From JAICWY01 sp964531205 (GTDB lineage Bacteria; Vulcanimicrobiota; Vulcanimicrobiia; Vulcanimicrobiales; Vulcanimicrobiaceae), in assembly GCA_964531205.1 (NCBI GenBank), contig CAZHGH010000086.1, positions 1 to 13,114 of the forward strand: a stretch of DNA of 13,114 nucleotides. The letters are read 5' to 3'. Under the pieces are notes generated by a model. The model saw only the letters and a program-made list of their open reading frames with translations. It made no database searches and was not told where the DNA came from. Positions 1 through 6,055 of this stretch are shown piece after piece. How positions within the stretch are numbered: position 1 is the stretch's first letter; each line of letters opens with the position of its first letter. A program made the position numbers and the translations under genes.

Positions 1-21
1 TGCTTCAGGGCAACGCGGGTC

Positions 22-51
22 ATTATACGGCCGTGCATACGCCCCTGTCAA
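22..51 (-). promoter_or_regulatory. Strong sigma70-type promoter reading leftward out of the window
   Basis: On the minus strand a perfect -35 hexamer TTGACA (positions 51-46) is followed after 18 bases by a perfect -10 hexamer TATAAT (27-22). The bases just after the -10 (GACCCGCG) form a GC-rich discriminator, and an A/T-rich stretch (about 61-72) lies upstream of the -35. Transcription would start near position 15 and run off the left edge, so the target is unseen. Both hexamers match consensus exactly, which is rare by chance in GC-rich DNA. Consensus hexamers with a GC-rich discriminator are typical of stable-RNA or highly expressed genes, but that is inference. Confidence 0.6.
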
Positions 52-61
52 AGCGAGTAGT

Positions 62-73
62 CGTAATTTTACG
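62..73. promoter_or_regulatory. Short inverted repeat, possible operator
   Basis: CGTAA (62-66) and TTACG (69-73) are perfect 5-base arms separated by TT. The repeat lies between the leftward promoter and the Fur-family gene. It could be a regulator site or simply an A/T-rich promoter part. A 12-base palindrome is weak evidence alone. Confidence 0.25.
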
Positions 74-81
74 GCGGAATG

Positions 82-104
82 ATTTTGCCAATGATTCGCA
101 AATT
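82..104. promoter_or_regulatory. Candidate Fur/Zur-type operator upstream of the metal-uptake operon
   Basis: TTTGC (84-88) and GCAAA (98-102) are inverted arms around a 9-base A/T-rich centre. The extended match is A82 with T104, and the 83/103 pair is a mismatch. The 7-base word AATGATT also occurs twice (78-84 and 90-96), exactly 12 bases apart. Fur-family proteins bind A/T-rich imperfect palindromes and often control their own operon. The location, 9 bases before the regulator start codon, fits autoregulation. The sequence does not match a Zur box I know well, so this is a positional inference. Confidence 0.35.
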
Positions 105-112
105 AGGCAGGC

Positions 113-496
113 ATGCGTACCGAGTACAGCACTCGCCCGCGCGAGCAAATCGCTGCGATTCTGCAGCGCGAGCAGCGCTATCTTTCTGCCGGTGACGTCT
201 ATGCGCTTCTAAAGAAAGCCCGCGCAAAGGTCTCGCTTTCTACGGTCTATCGCACGCTCGACTATCTTCAAGCCAAGGGAGATGCGAGTATGCGCGTGGA
301 CGAGCACGGGGAAGCGACATACGTCTCATGCGCTTCGACGCACCATCATCATGCGATCTGTCGCCAGTGCGGCAAGGTTGAAGAGATAGACTGCCAAGCG
401 ATTGAGGAACTCGTCGCAGAGCTGCGGTCGCACCACGGTTTCGAATTGGACGAGCACGAGATGGAATTCTTCGGGCGGTGTTCGTCATGCCGCTGA
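113..496 (+). CDS. Fur-family metal-responsive repressor, probably Zur-like
   Basis: This 127-residue protein has the Fur-family layout. An N-terminal winged helix has its recognition region around residues 41-56 (SLSTVYRTLDYLQAKG). A C-terminal metal and dimer domain follows, with HHHH at 77-80 and Cys pairs C83/C86 and C123/C126, the usual structural zinc site. His108 and His116 are further candidate ligands. It would repress uptake genes when its metal is bound. The start is fixed: an in-frame TAG at 104-106 rules out upstream starts, and AGG lies shortly before the ATG. It is first in an operon with a zinc-type ABC importer, and the next gene begins inside its 3' end. That context favours Zur over Fur, Mur or PerR, but sequence alone cannot settle the metal. 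Confidence 0.88.
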   Translation: MRTEYSTRPREQIAAILQREQRYLSAGDVYALLKKARAKVSLSTVYRTLDYLQAKGDASMRVDEHGEATYVSCASTHHHHAICRQCGKVEEIDCQAIEELVAELRSHHGFELDEHEMEFFGRCSSCR

Positions 497-1383
497 GGGT
501 TTTTTGTGCGGTTGTTTGTGCGGCTTTGTTAGCGGGGTGTGGTAGGGCCTCGACAAGCTCGGCCGCCCTTCGACAGGCTCAGGGTGACAATCAGAAGATT
601 CGCGTCGTGACCACGTTTTCGACGCTGAACTCGTTCGTGCAAGGCGTCGGCGGCGATCGCGTGCAGGTTCAGAATCTCGTTCCGGTCGGCGCATCGCCGG
701 AAGACTATCAACCTGCACCGCAAGACATTGCGACGTTGAGCCAAGCGCAGTTGATCGTGGAAAATGGCGCCGGCATCGAGGCATGGCTCAACAATACGAT
801 TCGAAACGCCGGCGCATCGGCAAAGCGCATCATTGTGCTGTCCGACGGCCTGCCAAAAATCGATTCCAACCCGCACCATTGGATGGATCCTGTTCAGGCA
901 CGTGCGTACGTCGCAAAGATTCGCGACACGTTGGTGTCGATGGACCCCGCGCACAAAGCAGAGTATATGCGCAATGCGAGCGCCTACGACGCGCAACTCG
1001 TAGCGCTGCAGGGATGGATCGCCAAGCAAATTGCGACGCTTCCGCCGTCGCATCGCGCAATGATCATCTTTCACAACGCGTTCGACTATTACAATCGCCG
1101 GTTCGGCATTCAAACGATTGGCGTCATCGAGCTCTCTCCAGGACAAGACCCGAATCCGCAGTACATCGGTCGCCTCGTGGATTTGGCAAAAGCGCACGGC
1201 GTTCGCGCGGTCTTTTCGGAGCCCGAGTACAGTCCGAAACTTGCCGATACACTGGCCAGAAGCGCGAACATTCACATCGTAACGAATTTGTACGACGACT
1301 CAATCGGTGAAGATCCGCGCGTCAACAATTATCAAAATATGCTGCGCTACGACACCGGCGTGATTGTGCAAGCGCTGAAGTGA
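487..1383 (+). CDS. Metal ABC transporter substrate-binding lipoprotein (ZnuA-like)
   Basis: This 298-residue protein is the extracytoplasmic binding component of a cluster A-I (zinc/manganese) importer. Residues 1-18 form a lipoprotein signal with lipobox LAGC (C18). The family pattern is visible: GASPEDYQP (69-75), NPHHWMDP (128-135), FHNAFDYYNRRFG (195-207) and a C-terminal LYDDS (268-272). Expected metal ligands are His130, His196 and Asp270 or 271. His at the third site, rather than the Glu of PsaA-type manganese proteins, points to zinc. The first ligand, His in E. coli ZnuA (GASEHDY), is Glu72 here. The His-rich loop of many ZnuA proteins is absent. Residues 20-34 come from an inserted dispersed repeat. 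ATG 487 is preferred (GGGCGG 8 bases upstream); GTG 478 would add three residues. The gene overlaps the regulator by 10 bases and the ATPase by 4. Confidence 0.88.
   Translation: MPLRVFCAVVCAALLAGCGRASTSSAALRQAQGDNQKIRVVTTFSTLNSFVQGVGGDRVQVQNLVPVGASPEDYQPAPQDIATLSQAQLIVENGAGIEAWLNNTIRNAGASAKRIIVLSDGLPKIDSNPHHWMDPVQARAYVAKIRDTLVSMDPAHKAEYMRNASAYDAQLVALQGWIAKQIATLPPSHRAMIIFHNAFDYYNRRFGIQTIGVIELSPGQDPNPQYIGRLVDLAKAHGVRAVFSEPEYSPKLADTLARSANIHIVTNLYDDSIGEDPRVNNYQNMLRYDTGVIVQALK
544..589 (+). repeat. Dispersed REP-like repeat (CTTCGACAGGCTCAGGGTGAC type) inside a coding region
   Basis: The stretch holds two copies of an 11-base unit, TCGACAAGCTC (550-560) and TCGACAGGCTC (570-580). They match at 10 of 11 positions and are offset by 20 bases; AGGGTGACA follows the second. 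I recognise this from memory as a repeat scattered through many bacterial genomes, where its translations surface as LSLSKG or HPEPVEG in spurious proteins. Both appear on the reverse strand here. It is read in frame as residues 20-34 of the binding lipoprotein. No second copy was seen in the window. Confidence 0.7.
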
Positions 1384-2120
1384 AGGAAGCTGTTGTTTTT
1401 CGAGACTTGGTCGTGCGCTACGAAAACGTCACGGCCCTGGACGGCGCTACGGCTACCGTGTGCTGCGGTGAAGCGCTCGGCATCGTTGGCCCGAACGGCT
1501 CGGGAAAATCAACGCTTTTAAAAACACTTGCCGGGCTCTTGCAGCCCTACTCCGGCACAGTTTCCGTCTTTGGTCAAACACCGCGAGCGCTCAAACCCGG
1601 CACGATTGCGTACGTTCCGCAGATCGAAGCCGTCGATTGGACGTTTCCGGCGACGGTGTGGGACGTCGTCTCGATGGGGCGTTTCCCGAGACTCGGGCTC
1701 TTCGGGCGTTTTGGAACACGCGATCGAGCCGCGGTCGAGCGGGCGCTGAACTTTGTGAAGATGACCAGTCTTGCGAACCGGCACATCTCGGCCTTATCGG
1801 GCGGACAGCAGCAGCGCGCGTTTGTCGCTCGCGCAATCGCGCAAGAGCCGGATTTGTTGCTTCTCGACGAACCGACAACCGGCGTGGACGCGATCACCGA
1901 AGAGGCGTTGCGCCAAGTCGTGCGCGAGCTCGTTCGCGAAGGTCTGCCGGTGGTTATGACAACGCACGATCTCGATCGCGCAGCAGACTGGTTCGATCGC
2001 TTGATGGTGCTGGACCGCCGCGTGCTGAGCGTCGGTTCACCCGCGCAAGTGCTGGAGTCCGGCGTATATGCCGGCATTCGCGAACACGCGCACGTTCACG
2101 GACATAAGCGAATCGACTGA
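1380..2120 (+). CDS. Metal ABC transporter ATP-binding protein (ZnuC/MntB-like)
   Basis: This cytoplasmic ATPase of 246 residues powers the importer. All nucleotide-binding motifs are present: Walker A GPNGSGKST (37-45), Q-loop Gln81, signature LSGGQQQR (139-146), Walker B LLLLDEP (159-165) and the switch His196 in TTHD. The DWTFPATVWDVVSMGR segment (86-101) is typical of zinc/manganese family ATPases. The start is GTG at 1380, overlapping the binding-protein stop in a GTGA arrangement that suggests translational coupling. The permease start shares one base with its stop. The C-terminus carries His236, His238, His240 and His242 at alternating positions, a small His-rich tail that could bind metal; that role is inferred. 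Confidence 0.93.
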   Translation: MKEAVVFRDLVVRYENVTALDGATATVCCGEALGIVGPNGSGKSTLLKTLAGLLQPYSGTVSVFGQTPRALKPGTIAYVPQIEAVDWTFPATVWDVVSMGRFPRLGLFGRFGTRDRAAVERALNFVKMTSLANRHISALSGGQQQRAFVARAIAQEPDLLLLDEPTTGVDAITEEALRQVVRELVREGLPVVMTTHDLDRAADWFDRLMVLDRRVLSVGSPAQVLESGVYAGIREHAHVHGHKRID

Positions 2121-2950
2121 TGAACCATCTGTTCGATCCCTTTCAATACGCGTTCATGCAGCGCGCATTCGTCACCGCACTGCTCGTCGGCGTGCTGTGT
2201 TCGGCGATGGGCACGTATGTCGTTCTCCGGCGCCTTTCGTTCATTGGGGACGGTATCGCGCACGCTTCGTTCGCGGGTATCGTGCTGGCCTATCTGCGCG
2301 GCTTCGATTACTACCTCGGTGCAGGCGTAGTTGCGGTCATTACTGCGCTCGGCATCGGGTTCGTTCACCGCCGCGGACGCGTCGCGCTCGACACCGCCAT
2401 CGGCGTGCTTTTTACAGGCGCATTTGCGCTCGGTATCTTTTTAATGAGCCGGCAGCGCACTTACGCGATCGACTTGCAAAGTTTTTTGTTCGGCGACATT
2501 CTTTCGGTCAGTCATCAGGACGTGCTGATGATCGTTGCACTCGGGCTGCTTGTCGTCGTCGTGACGGCGATCTTGTACCGCGCGCTTTTATACACCTCAT
2601 TCGATCCCATCGTTGCGCAGGCCAGCGGCATCAATGCCCCGCGAGTCGAGTACATTTTGCTCGTCCTGCTCGCGCTGACGATCATCATCTCGCTGCAAGC
2701 GGTTGGAATTGTGCTTGTCGCCGCGTTGCTCGTCACGCCGGCTGCTGCGGCGTATCAGCTCACAACGCGGTTTGCGCCGATGATGGCGCTTTCATCCGTA
2801 TTCGGTGCGCTATGCGCCGTGGGCGGTCTGTACGCGTCGTATTATTTGCGCAGTTCGAGCGGCGCGACGATCGTCTTGTTCGCGACCATTGTCTTTTTCA
2901 TCGCTATCGGCGCAAAGCAACTTACGGGCTTCATCGCGCGACGAGCGTGA
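2120..2950 (+). CDS. Metal ABC transporter permease (ZnuB-like, ABC-3 family)
   Basis: This 276-residue, very hydrophobic protein has about eight predicted membrane segments. It carries the ABC-3 family stretch LRRLSFIGDGIAHASFAG (about residues 36-53), which is highly conserved in ZnuB, MntC and TroC permeases. It forms the membrane channel with the preceding ATPase. The ATG overlaps the ATPase stop by one base (TGATG), so the two are probably translated together. Its last 20 bases overlap the 3' end of the convergent secreted-protein gene, leaving no space for an ordinary terminator between the operons. Zinc rather than manganese is inferred from the partner binding protein and regulator, not from the permease itself. 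Confidence 0.92.
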   Translation: MNHLFDPFQYAFMQRAFVTALLVGVLCSAMGTYVVLRRLSFIGDGIAHASFAGIVLAYLRGFDYYLGAGVVAVITALGIGFVHRRGRVALDTAIGVLFTGAFALGIFLMSRQRTYAIDLQSFLFGDILSVSHQDVLMIVALGLLVVVVTAILYRALLYTSFDPIVAQASGINAPRVEYILLVLLALTIIISLQAVGIVLVAALLVTPAAAAYQLTTRFAPMMALSSVFGALCAVGGLYASYYLRSSSGATIVLFATIVFFIAIGAKQLTGFIARRA

Positions 2951-3704
2951 AGGGCGCCGCGAAGATCGCGCGGCCGTTATAGAACTCCAGCCATATGCGG
3001 TAAACCCCTTCGGTGAGCGGCGGAACGCGCAGCAGGATTCGATCGTCCACGTGCGGCGCGTCGGCGTGGACGTATTGCAGTGTCTGCACGTTGATGAATA
3101 CGGTATGCGCCTGCGCGCCTCGAAATGGATACGTGCGAACCGGCGTTCCGTTGTCCGTCGTGACCTTTGCAACGACCGTTTGCGGTTTATTAACGGGGAG
3201 CCGCGCAGTGCTTAGCGTGATGCGGTAAGGCCCGGAATTTGTGCGCGCCGTCGGCACTTCGAACGCGGTCACGACGTGACGTGGCGCGGTGCCCGCTTTC
3301 AGTGAAAACCGGAACACCTGCCACGGATAACCCGTAGGTCGCGAGCCGACGAACGCATAGTAGCGGTGTCCCGCGTCGAGCGCAACGCGAACCCGAAACA
3401 AACCGTTGGATGGCTCGTGTGGATGCACGTGGACGAATGAGCGGAAATCGTCGCGCACCAGCACGACGTGCACCGGCTCGCCTTCAAGGTTACGGTAGCG
3501 TGTGATCGGTGTGCTTCCGTGCAGCGGATACTGAACGATCTGCAGCTCGTTGCTGTCAATGAGCCGTACCTCGGAACGAATCTCCGGCGTTCCGCGGTAC
3601 AGCGCGAACTGACCGCTCTGCTCGCGTTGCGTCGCGAAGGCCCCGATACAGCTGAGAAATGTAAACGCAAGCGCTGTCGTTACGGCGCGCGTACTACTCG
3701 CCAT
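2931..3704 (-). CDS. Secreted protein with two His-rich beta domains, function unknown
   Basis: This 257-residue protein has an N-terminal signal peptide (hydrophobic residues 8-23, likely cut after AFA at 22-24). The mature part looks like two related beta domains. The first has EPVHVVLVRDD (76-86), FVHVHPH (90-96) and GLFRVRVALDAGHRYYAFV. The second has AQAHTVFIN (197-205), YVHADAPH (211-218) and a matching LRVPPLTEGVYRIWLEF. The pattern of a first His, then about a dozen residues, then a VH-x-H/P cluster resembles periplasmic FixH/heavy-metal-associated domains with a HLHP motif. Metal binding is therefore plausible but unproven. GAGG lies 4 bases before the ATG. It overlaps the upstream dehydrogenase gene by 25 bases, so it is probably the last gene of a three-gene operon. 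I cannot assign an enzymatic role. Confidence 0.75.
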   Translation of the reverse strand: MASSTRAVTTALAFTFLSCIGAFATQREQSGQFALYRGTPEIRSEVRLIDSNELQIVQYPLHGSTPITRYRNLEGEPVHVVLVRDDFRSFVHVHPHEPSNGLFRVRVALDAGHRYYAFVGSRPTGYPWQVFRFSLKAGTAPRHVVTAFEVPTARTNSGPYRITLSTARLPVNKPQTVVAKVTTDNGTPVRTYPFRGAQAHTVFINVQTLQYVHADAPHVDDRILLRVPPLTEGVYRIWLEFYNGRAIFAAPFTLVAR

Positions 3705-4768
3705 GTTTCCTCACCCGTACGTTCTAAAAAGCCGCCCGCAGTAAGGGCTTCCAACGCTTCTGCGAGCGCGGCGCGCTCGTTTTTGTTCGGCATGCCGGCC
3801 CAACGCATTGCCGCATCGCTGAGCTGTACGTCGTTTCCGGGCCTAAGTAACTCCGCTAAAAACGCCTGCGGCAACTTCACGCGTTCCATTCTGCGTGCAA
3901 CGGGCTCGAGCGCTCGTTCAAAATCGGATTGCGGTACTTCCGGCTCAGCAAGTGGTGTAGTGTGGATGATCTCAGGCACTGGCGGCCTCGTTGGTGGTTC
4001 ACGCTGTGCGAGAACGAGATCCGCAAGGAACGGCAGCCACTCGCCCAGCATTGCACCAAACGTATGCAACGGAACCGCATTCACGCGTGACGGACGATTC
4101 CGCGTTGCCGCGAGGATACGTGCAGACACGCGTTTCGGATCTGCGCGCAGCGTTTCATTGGCTTGCGGCTTGATGCCCGCAACGCTCATGAACTCCGTTT
4201 GCACTGCGCCCGGATCGACGTATGTTACCGCAATGCCGTAACGGCGCAGCTCGCGACGTAATTGCGTGGCAACCGCGCGTATCGCCGCTTTCGCCGCGCT
4301 GTACGCACCGTAATACGGCGATGGTACGCGCGCTAAGCCCGAACCGATGAAGAACACCTGTCCTTTACGCTCGCGCAGAAGCGGGAGTGCGGCGCGTACG
4401 ATTCGTAGCGGTGCGGCGACGTGTACGTTCCACTGCCCGTCGATCTGCGCATCGTTTTGGTCGAGCAGCGCGCCGCCCGTGGCGAAACCGGCGTTGTTCA
4501 CGATAACGTCGAGCCGTGCGAAGCGCGTTCGCGCCGTTTCGACTATTCGCTGGGGCGTGTCGCGCTGCGTAACGTCGGCCACAATAGGAACGCAAACGCC
4601 GCCGTCGTTCACGATCTCCGCCGTCAGTTCGTCGAGCCGATCTTTGCGGCGCGCAACCGCAATAACCGAAAAGCCCTGACGGGCTGCTTGGCGCGCGATC
4701 TCACGGCCGATTCCGGAGCTGGCGCCGGTCACGACGAGGACGCGACGGTTAGACGTGAACGTTTCCAT
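3680..4768 (-). CDS. Short-chain dehydrogenase/reductase with a C-terminal extension
   Basis: Residues 1-250 are a classical SDR Rossmann domain. They include the cofactor motif TGASSGIG (14-21), ARRKDRL (39-45) after strand 2, which favours NADP(H), NNAG (91-94), Ser143, the catalytic pair Tyr156/Lys160 in YSAAK, and PGAVQTEF (186-193). It would oxidise or reduce an alcohol or carbonyl; the substrate cannot be read from sequence. At 362 residues it is about 100 longer than typical. A Pro-rich linker (about 258-280) leads to a helical tail ending in GGFLERTGEETWRV, which resembles a small winged helix. No clear ribosome site precedes the ATG. The start lies 20 bases inside the glycoside hydrolase gene, suggesting coupled translation, and the stop (TAA) lies inside the secreted-protein gene. 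Confidence 0.88.
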   Translation of the reverse strand: METFTSNRRVLVVTGASSGIGREIARQAARQGFSVIAVARRKDRLDELTAEIVNDGGVCVPIVADVTQRDTPQRIVETARTRFARLDVIVNNAGFATGGALLDQNDAQIDGQWNVHVAAPLRIVRAALPLLRERKGQVFFIGSGLARVPSPYYGAYSAAKAAIRAVATQLRRELRRYGIAVTYVDPGAVQTEFMSVAGIKPQANETLRADPKRVSARILAATRNRPSRVNAVPLHTFGAMLGEWLPFLADLVLAQREPPTRPPVPEIIHTTPLAEPEVPQSDFERALEPVARRMERVKLPQAFLAELLRPGNDVQLSDAAMRWAGMPNKNERAALAEALEALTAGGFLERTGEETWRVVRAP

Positions 4769-5996
4769 ATGACGCTAAGTACTGTTCGTACGCAGCCTTG
4801 TGGTACGCCTTGTTCATGTTCGCGTACCATTCGTCTTCGCTAACGATCGGCGCCGGCGGCGCGGCGACGGGACGGTTCTCTTCCGCGAACTCCCGCAACA
4901 CGGTAGCAACGGGTTTGTACGATCCGTCGTTGCGAATCATTCCGAAGCTCATCTCATGAGGCGCTCGATCGAAGGGCGGCGTATCTGCCAGCTCCTTCGC
5001 GTAATCGGCCCAATTCCACCAAAACGCTCCCAGGGCACCGCGGCGCTGCAAGCGATCGAGTACGGCATCGCAATATGCCGCCATCTCATCTTCCGTTAGA
5101 CATGCATACGGCGCGGCGTTGCGCGGAAGATTTTTTGGATCGGGAATCGGATCGCCGGGAAGCGGCTGACGATCGTATGGCGAGACGGTGTTTGGCGGGC
5201 ACGTCGGGTTTCCGAACTCGTTGAACAGCACCGCTTTACCCGCCATCGATTGCATCACTTGACAGAAGAACGGAACGACGTCCGGATCGGTGCGGCTGCG
5301 GGCGATATCGGCGTACACGGAATATCCGTGCATAACCGCGCATGGAAACGGCGCGCAAAACGAGGATGGCCGGATGCCGCGATCGTCGGTGAGATCTTCG
5401 CTGTGATTCCCGGCGGTGGTAGCGCCGCCGGAGACTTCGAAAAGATCGGCGGTAAGCACGCGCGACCAGTTCGCTGATTCCTGCGGAGAGTTTGCACTGC
5501 GCAGATTGCTGAATTCGTTTCCGAGATCCCACATGTACAGTGCGTCGTGATCTCGGCACCGTTCGCCGATGCGCCGCACGTGCAGCCGGCACGCGTCGAG
5601 AAGCGGTGGCGAATAAAAGTCTGCTGCGCCCCAGGGATATTCGCGCATCCCGCGTCCGAACGTTCGAAAGCGCAGCTGCGTGCGCGACTTATCGAGCATC
5701 CATTCCGGTAAAAAATTCACGCCGCTCATGTGACCGGTAAAAAACGCAGGCATACCCTTCAGTCCCGCGCCCGCGAGCGCATCCATCACTGAATCGAAGC
5801 GCCGAAGCATTACGTCGTCCATGCTGTCGGCCTGCGGCTGAAAATCGTCCCACATGATGAAAAAACGAACGATGCTCAGGCCGAGCGAGCGAATGCGCGC
5901 GAAGTCTTCGCGGATCTCGCCAAGATCGAATCGCTCCCACATGTACATCGCGCTGCGGCGGGGCCAATAGTTTACTCCGAGCGTGAAACGGCTCAT
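4749..5996 (-). CDS. Glycoside hydrolase, TIM-barrel clan A (GH5/GH42-like)
   Basis: This 415-residue protein reads as a clan GH-A (beta/alpha)8 barrel. GVNYWPRR (7-14) is a first strand, VRFFIMWDDFQP (43-54) a second, and MWDLGNEFSN (155-164) carries the acid/base Glu161 after Asn160. VLFNEFG (256-262) carries the likely nucleophile Glu260, and GAFWWNWADY (323-332) gives the aromatic last strand. No signal peptide is visible, so it probably acts in the cytoplasm on small or imported glycosides; the sugar is unknown. I chose ATG 5996 because GGAAAAGG lies about 6 bases upstream; ATG 6029 would add 11 residues without a ribosome site. It heads a minus-strand operon and is divergent from purE, with 59 bases between them. 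The C-terminal 40 residues are a charged helical tail outside the barrel. Confidence 0.82.
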   Translation of the reverse strand: MSRFTLGVNYWPRRSAMYMWERFDLGEIREDFARIRSLGLSIVRFFIMWDDFQPQADSMDDVMLRRFDSVMDALAGAGLKGMPAFFTGHMSGVNFLPEWMLDKSRTQLRFRTFGRGMREYPWGAADFYSPPLLDACRLHVRRIGERCRDHDALYMWDLGNEFSNLRSANSPQESANWSRVLTADLFEVSGGATTAGNHSEDLTDDRGIRPSSFCAPFPCAVMHGYSVYADIARSRTDPDVVPFFCQVMQSMAGKAVLFNEFGNPTCPPNTVSPYDRQPLPGDPIPDPKNLPRNAAPYACLTEDEMAAYCDAVLDRLQRRGALGAFWWNWADYAKELADTPPFDRAPHEMSFGMIRNDGSYKPVATVLREFAEENRPVAAPPAPIVSEDEWYANMNKAYHKAAYEQYLASYGNVHV

Positions 5997-6034
5997 ACGC
6001 TGCCTTTTCCCCGTTTCAAGGCAGCCCATACGCC

Positions 6035-6051
6035 GCGGGCGAAAGACCCGC
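6035..6051 (+). promoter_or_regulatory. Small hairpin just upstream of purE
   Basis: GCGGG (6035-6039) and CCCGC (6047-6051) can pair around a 7-base loop (CGAAAGA). The hairpin ends 4 bases before the purE ATG and covers the place where a ribosome-binding site should be, and no good one is visible. It could limit translation, or simply be chance in GC-rich DNA. It lies in the 59-base gap shared with the divergent glycoside hydrolase gene. Confidence 0.25.
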
Positions 6052-6055
6052 TCCG

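Noticed and set aside
21..23. An ATG on the minus strand at the left edge, possibly starting a divergent gene.
   Set aside because: It overlaps the -10 hexamer, so a transcript from that promoter would begin downstream of it.
478..486. GTG start for the binding lipoprotein.
   Set aside because: ATG 487 has a better placed G-rich site and gives a normal lipoprotein signal; the difference is three residues.
529..1275. A 248-codon minus-strand open frame opposite the binding protein.
   Set aside because: Its own translation contains LSLSKG from the dispersed repeat, a known spurious signature, and the plus strand is a convincing lipoprotein.
2956..2974. GCCGCG/CGCGGC hairpin just after the permease stop as a terminator.
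   Set aside because: The stem is good but no T-run follows on either strand, and it lies in coding sequence of the convergent gene.
2805..3215. Plus-strand open frame of 136 codons continuing after the permease.
   Set aside because: It starts inside the permease in another frame and runs opposite the secreted-protein gene; no domain is visible.
5997..6029. Upstream ATG (6029) for the glycoside hydrolase.
   Set aside because: No ribosome site precedes it, whereas GGAAAAGG is well placed for ATG 5996, and the extra 11 residues do not resemble the barrel start.
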